DNA of 16,634 nucleotides from RUG13409 sp045546135 (GTDB lineage Bacteria > Bacillota > Clostridia > Peptostreptococcales > Anaerovoracaceae), in contig JAZQCD010000021.1 of the NCBI GenBank assembly GCA_045546135.1, positions 1-16,634 on the forward strand. Direction: 5' to 3'. The position numbers and the translations under genes are program-made. Positions 13,939 to 16,634 of the stretch are shown here, piece by piece (the first letter of the stretch is position 1; every line of letters starts with the position of its first letter). A model generated the notes under the pieces. That model had not been told where the DNA came from. It did not search any database and saw only the letters and a list, made by a program, of their open reading frames with translations.

Positions 13939-14660
13939 TTGTAATCACCTCCCCAAACTTCCACACAAAATCCCTTGTGGCCGCATGCAGTGCAAGTCAA
14001 TTTGCGGGCAGTGGGATTGTGATTTGCCCAGAAGGCTTCCTTAAATGCAGGTCTAAAAACTTCGTGACATTCAGGGCAGATGTATTTGACATGAGTAAAA
14101 TAGTACCTGGAAACCAGTGTGCCCCAGGAAACAGCCACTAAAAGCCAAAGAAGGAATGGCCACCATATGCCTTTAATGATCCAAAAGATGATAGAGAACC
14201 ATTGCAGCGCCGTGACCGGGATCCCCGTCAGTATCATCATCCAGCGCATCTTTTTAAGTTTTTTCTTACCTTTCATGATTACAGCTATGTCGCCGATGCT
14301 TTCAAAAGAGAAATCTTCTTTGCCCTTCAGTCCGTTTTTAAGTTCCTGAAGACGTTCCATCTTTTCCTGCTTTTCTGCGATCTCATCCGATAGGATATTT
14401 TCCTGCTGTTCGATCAGAAGTGAGATGAGCTTTTCAGGATGCTCTTCTTTAAGTATTTGGGAAATAGCTTCAATAGGAAGATCCATATCCCTTAAAAAGC
14501 AGATGATCTTCATGCGCTTTAGATCATTTTCGGAATAGAGTCTTCTGCCGCCCTCTGACAGTGCGCTTGGAACTAAGATACCTCTGGTATCATAGTATTG
14601 AACTGTTCTAACAGTGACGCCTGCTAGTTTTGCGATCTCTCCTGTTGTGTATTTTGACAT
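13935..14660 (-). CDS. MerR-family regulator with two membrane helices and C-terminal zinc ribbon
   Basis: The 241-residue protein starts at ATG 14660 behind AAGGAGGT. Residues 1–70 are a MerR helix-turn-helix (TTGEIAKLAGVTVRTVQYYD, then LYSENDLKRMKIICFLRDMD). Residues ~72–112 form the dimerisation coiled coil. Instead of an effector domain there is a basic linker (KGKKKLKKMRW), two hydrophobic helices (~139–160 and ~164–184) and a zinc ribbon with CPEC (195–198) and CTAC (223–226). The regulator is therefore predicted to be anchored in the membrane with DNA-binding and zinc-ribbon parts in the cytosol. It likely controls its own operon through the palindromes upstream. The overlap with the YhfC protease gene suggests joint function. 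Confidence 0.9.
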   Translation of the reverse strand: MSKYTTGEIAKLAGVTVRTVQYYDTRGILVPSALSEGGRRLYSENDLKRMKIICFLRDMDLPIEAISQILKEEHPEKLISLLIEQQENILSDEIAEKQEKMERLQELKNGLKGKEDFSFESIGDIAVIMKGKKKLKKMRWMMILTGIPVTALQWFSIIFWIIKGIWWPFLLWLLVAVSWGTLVSRYYFTHVKYICPECHEVFRPAFKEAFWANHNPTARKLTCTACGHKGFCVEVWGGDYK

Positions 14661-14684
14661 AGCTTTCACCTCCTTTCGCCATGT

Positions 14685-14726
14685 ATTATGCAACATGACG
14701 CTGCGTAACGAGCAATACCTTACGCA
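14685..14726 (-). promoter_or_regulatory. MerR-operon promoter with 19-bp spacer and palindromes
   Basis: On the minus strand TTGCTC (14715–14710) and CATAAT (14690–14685) are separated by 19 bp, the overlong spacer typical of MerR-activated promoters. A perfect ACGC-A-GCGT palindrome (14698–14706) sits in the spacer, and a longer inverted repeat TGCGTAA-N11-TTACGCA (14702–14726) covers the -35. Binding is inferred. Confidence 0.55.
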
Positions 14727-14738
14727 AGGGGATTTTAC

Positions 14739-14767
14739 AAAAAAGAGCCGATATTACTCGACTCTTT
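14739..14767 (-). terminator. Intrinsic terminator upstream of the MerR operon
   Basis: On the minus strand AAAGAGTCGA, loop GTAATA and TCGGCTCTTT pair over 10 bp with one T·G, followed by a T run. It would end transcripts from the decayed genes at 14784–15043. Confidence 0.75.
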
Positions 14768-14783
14768 AAACATATTTGATATG

Positions 14784-14879
14784 TTACTCTCGGTCATAGA
14801 TCCAAGCAGGATCTATGAACTGCTTGTCTTTCCGACAATTGTCCGAAATGATTCTAAAGTAAAATAATACTAAAATCAA
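14784..14879 (-). other. Unassigned ORF tail containing a 10-bp palindrome
   Basis: A 31-codon frame flanked by stops ends in CRKDKQFIDPAWIYDRE just before the terminator and looks like the C-terminus of a lost gene. There is no ribosome site or good start. Within it TCATAGATCC-N5-GGATCTATGA (14794–14818) is a perfect 10-bp inverted repeat, and GACAATTGTC lies at about 14834–14843. I do not recognise the protein. Confidence 0.3.
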
Positions 14880-14920
14880 TTATTATTCACGTATACTGTC
14901 CTGCTCGTTTTGAAAAATAA

Positions 14921-15043
14921 TCAGGACTCTTTTAGTTTTATTGGGTGACGGATCACTGTTTTCAGCTTCTCAGGCGCAACTTTTCTGGCATCGCTCAGAT
15001 AGATCTCATGATGCATCCTTTTGTCAAGATTGATCTGTGAAAG
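14921..15043 (-). pseudogene. GyrI-like small-molecule-binding domain protein, C-terminal remnant
   Basis: The last 40 codons before TGA (14923–14921) read ...MHHEIYLSDARKVAPEKLK followed by TVIRHPIKLKES. This matches the conserved end of GyrI-like proteins (HEIYLSDPRRT-PEKLKTILR-P). An in-frame TAG (15046–15044) interrupts the frame upstream and the rest of the domain is not found. In intact relatives this domain binds small ligands or antagonises gyrase inhibitors; here it cannot be functional. Confidence 0.7.
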
Positions 15044-15090
15044 CTAAGTGCTCTTTTATACACAGCATGACATCATCTCAGAATCTGATT

Positions 15091-15135
15091 AAAAAGGCTC
15101 CTCGCCTCTGACTTATTTGCCAGCGGAGAGGAGCC
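15091..15135 (-). terminator. Intrinsic terminator after the GNAT gene
   Basis: On the minus strand GGCTCCTC...GAGGAGCC with additional inner pairs (CTG/CAG, CC/GG) is followed by TTTTT. It begins about 10 nt after the acetyltransferase stop codon. Confidence 0.85.
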
Positions 15136-15145
15136 CATGTCTCAT

Positions 15146-15772
15146 TTAGAAAATCTGCCCAGGTAGATTAAGTTTCTCCTTAGGCGGAAATCCCTTGTCG
15201 AATTCTTCGACGTCAGGATCCTCCACATAATACCCCTGCGGCGTCTGGTATACACCGGTAATGCCATCGAGATATCCTGGGATCAGTTCCTTGCAAAGAA
15301 AGAAGGAGTCATCCGCGCCTTCCGGCAGGTCATGGTAACGAATGCCAAACTCACGGGCATAGGTAAAGCCGCACTTACCGTAAAAGCCGATATTTCCCTC
15401 AAACAGGACAGCGCCATATCCAAGCTCTGCAGCTTTCTTAAGAGAGTAATCAAGCAGAGCCTTTCCATAGCCTTTGCGCTTGAGCTTCGGCGTGATGCAG
15501 ATCGGTCCCATCGTCAAGACAGAGATCACCTTGCCGTCATCTGCTTCGATGCTCGTCTTCATGAACATATTCTGTCCGATCAGGCTGCCATCCTGCTCCA
15601 TTACGAAATCAAGTTCCCTGATGAAAGCCGGATCATCACGCAGCAGATGGATCACATAATGTTCACTGCATCCCCGACGGAACACGTTCCAAAAGGACTC
15701 TCTGACGAGGTTCTCAACTGCTCTGTAGTCTTCGGATCTTTCTAAACGAATTGTATAGTCATTTGTGTTCAT
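15146..15772 (-). CDS. GNAT-family N-acetyltransferase (YhbS-like)
   Basis: The 208-residue protein starts at ATG 15772 (AGGAGG seven nt upstream). Residues ~1–60 give the first strand and helices (YTIRLERSEDYRAVENLVRE). The acetyl-CoA-binding motif A is VLTMGPICITPKLKRKGYGK (Q/RxxGxG/A type: KRKGYGKALL) near residues 88–115, followed by GYGAVLFEGNIGFYGKCGFT, the motif B-like element with the conserved YxxxGF. A C-terminal extension of about 50 residues (GYLDGITGVYQTPQGYYVED) is typical of COG3153-like acetyltransferases. The substrate is unknown. It stands alone with its own terminator. Its codons favour CTG, CGT and ATC, unlike the ATA/AGG-rich genes to the left, which may mean recent acquisition. 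Confidence 0.9.
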   Translation of the reverse strand: MNTNDYTIRLERSEDYRAVENLVRESFWNVFRRGCSEHYVIHLLRDDPAFIRELDFVMEQDGSLIGQNMFMKTSIEADDGKVISVLTMGPICITPKLKRKGYGKALLDYSLKKAAELGYGAVLFEGNIGFYGKCGFTYAREFGIRYHDLPEGADDSFFLCKELIPGYLDGITGVYQTPQGYYVEDPDVEEFDKGFPPKEKLNLPGQIF

Positions 15773-15815
15773 TGTTTTTCCTCCTGAAAATTGTTGACTG
15801 CAATTGCCTTTTTGG

Positions 15816-15850
15816 CGGGAGGTTTGATTTGATTGCCTGCAAACCTCCCG
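15816..15850. repeat. 11-bp inverted repeat upstream of the acetyltransferase gene
   Basis: CGGGAGGTTTG (15816–15826), a 13-nt loop and CAAACCTCCCG (15840–15850) pair perfectly. It lies 44 bp before the start codon without a T run, so an operator or leader hairpin is more likely than a terminator. The rest of 15851–15931 shows only a weak AAGCC/GGCTT hairpin. Confidence 0.6.
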
Positions 15851-15931
15851 GTCAGCCGACAATATCCAGTGTGTTGTACTTTCTCAAACAGCACTCTCCT
15901 TAATTTGATATTTATAATCAAGCCGGTAGGC

Positions 15932-16027
15932 TTAACTATCCATTTTGTTTTTGAGCCAGGTATCTAAGAACTGCATCTGCTCCCAGCCGCCGCTTATGGC
16001 AGTATTGGAGCTTTGTATATTACACGA
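15932..16027 (-). pseudogene. Unassigned C-terminal coding remnant
   Basis: A 31-codon frame from just after an in-frame TGA to TAA (15934–15932) encodes NTAISGGWEQMQFLDTWLK followed by NKMDS. It has the composition and helix pattern of a protein C-terminus but no start or ribosome site. It overlaps the last codons of the hydrolase in another frame. It may be the end of a deleted gene; the family is not recognised. Confidence 0.3.
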
Positions 16028-16634
16028 TCATTTCCAGTAGTTCTTTAACATATATCTCCGACTGATTGATGGAATACTCTCCATGATACAATCCATCCTT
16101 TATCTCAAGGCGGCTTCCGGGCAGCATCTCATGCAGCAGCTCTGCGGACCGGATCATCTTTTTCTGTTCTTTTTCTCCGACTATTATCCGTATAGTGGCC
16201 AGAGTATCTTGAATACTCGCTTTAGCTTCATACGCTGTGTTCGCTTTAAGAAATGCGATCATGTTGCCTTTCGAGATTTTCGACGTGTCTTTATAATAGT
16301 CCTCGAACAGATCATCACGAATGCGAAGATAACTAAATTGCATCTTTGCAAACCATCTCTTCTGAATCAGGCCATAACTTGAAGAAAATGTCGGTCCGAC
16401 CAAAGCGTTCGTCACCTTGGAAGGAATAAGAGAGGCGCTTTCAATGATCGCATATTGGCAGATATCCTTCCGCTGCGACAGCATCTCTGTCAGCACCTGA
16501 GCGCCGAGGGACAGTCCTCCGATGAGTAGAACTGATCCGCCATACTCGCTGTCAATATAAGAGATGATTCGGCTTGCATTTTCCTCAATAGTCGTAAAAT
16601 CATGATCACTCTCCGCATGCCCATCAAGGATGGG
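16020..16634 (-). CDS. Alpha/beta hydrolase, partial (N-terminus beyond the window)
   Basis: The frame is open from the window edge for 204 residues to TAA. Visible parts fit the fold: DGHAESDHDF (the loop after strand 4), VLLIGGLSLGAQVL with nucleophile elbow G-L-S-L-G and catalytic Ser at visible residue 42, a lid-like helical region (~75–140), TIRIIVGEKE (the strand carrying the acidic region) and DGLYHGEYSI with a likely catalytic His at residue 184. The probable substrate is an ester or similar small molecule and cannot be told from sequence. Start codon and operon context lie outside the window. Confidence 0.88.
   Translation of the reverse strand, partial: PILDGHAESDHDFTTIEENASRIISYIDSEYGGSVLLIGGLSLGAQVLTEMLSQRKDICQYAIIESASLIPSKVTNALVGPTFSSSYGLIQKRWFAKMQFSYLRIRDDLFEDYYKDTSKISKGNMIAFLKANTAYEAKASIQDTLATIRIIVGEKEQKKMIRSAELLHEMLPGSRLEIKDGLYHGEYSINQSEIYVKELLEMIV

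Noticed and set aside
14834..14843. Palindrome GACAATTGTC as an operator
   Set aside because: It lies inside a probable coding remnant away from any promoter of an intact gene.
15332..15745. Plus-strand open frame of 137 codons opposite the acetyltransferase gene
   Set aside because: It is antisense to a clear GNAT gene with a good ribosome site and has no recognisable motif of its own.
1..16634. tRNA, rRNA or CRISPR arrays
   Set aside because: No cloverleaf-like GTTCGA arms with matching stems, no rRNA motifs and no regularly spaced repeats were seen.

Overview
The window looks like a stretch of chromosome from a low-to-mid GC Bacillota, most likely class Clostridia. The evidence is strong GGAGG-type ribosome sites, frequent ATA/AGA/AGG codons in most genes, TTG starts, and typical clostridial families (DUF4430, YhfC, an XRE–AbrB fusion, GyrI-like). 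Every intact gene lies on the minus strand, so transcription runs from right to left. Genes are tightly packed, with many 4-bp ATGA stop/start overlaps, and the operons are separated by short stretches of decayed gene fragments.

Left block (1–4068). A consensus-like promoter (4039–4068) drives a leader with the hallmarks of a compact cobalamin (B12) riboswitch (3934–4023) and a terminator hairpin (3826–3851). Downstream come a LytS-type sensor kinase with a 7TM sensor region (TTG start), a response regulator with a SARP/BTAD-like output domain, and a membrane-anchored FecR-like protein ending in a DUF4430 (transcobalamin-like) domain cut by the window edge. All three genes overlap. This is the most interesting system here: a B12 riboswitch appears to control a two-component system plus a surface protein with a possible B12-binding fold.

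Fragment zone 1 (4049–4523). The 3' end of a ZIP metal transporter, the right end of an IS200/IS605 element and the first 23 codons of a protein-ADP-ribose hydrolase (macrodomain) gene lie end to end. This is the scar of an insertion followed by deletion.

Middle block (4524–7141). An isoprenylcysteine-methyltransferase-like membrane enzyme follows a three-gene operon: ABC ATPase, ABC-2 permease and an XRE–AbrB fusion regulator.

Peptide/nickel-type ABC operon (7327–13015). The order is DppD-like ATPase, DppF-like ATPase, lipoprotein binding protein, DppB-like permease, DppC-like permease and a hypothetical helical protein. The 3' end of that last gene runs into a remnant of a second methyltransferase gene.

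MerR/YhfC pair (13123–14660). A MerR regulator with two predicted membrane helices and a zinc ribbon overlaps a YhfC-family intramembrane protease gene, preceded by palindromes and a 19-bp-spacer promoter.

Right end (14661–16634). A second fragment zone holds a GyrI-like C-terminus and an unassigned ORF tail. A GNAT acetyltransferase and a partial alpha/beta hydrolase follow; the GNAT's codon choice (more CTG, CGT, ATC) differs from the rest. No tRNA, rRNA or CRISPR array was seen.
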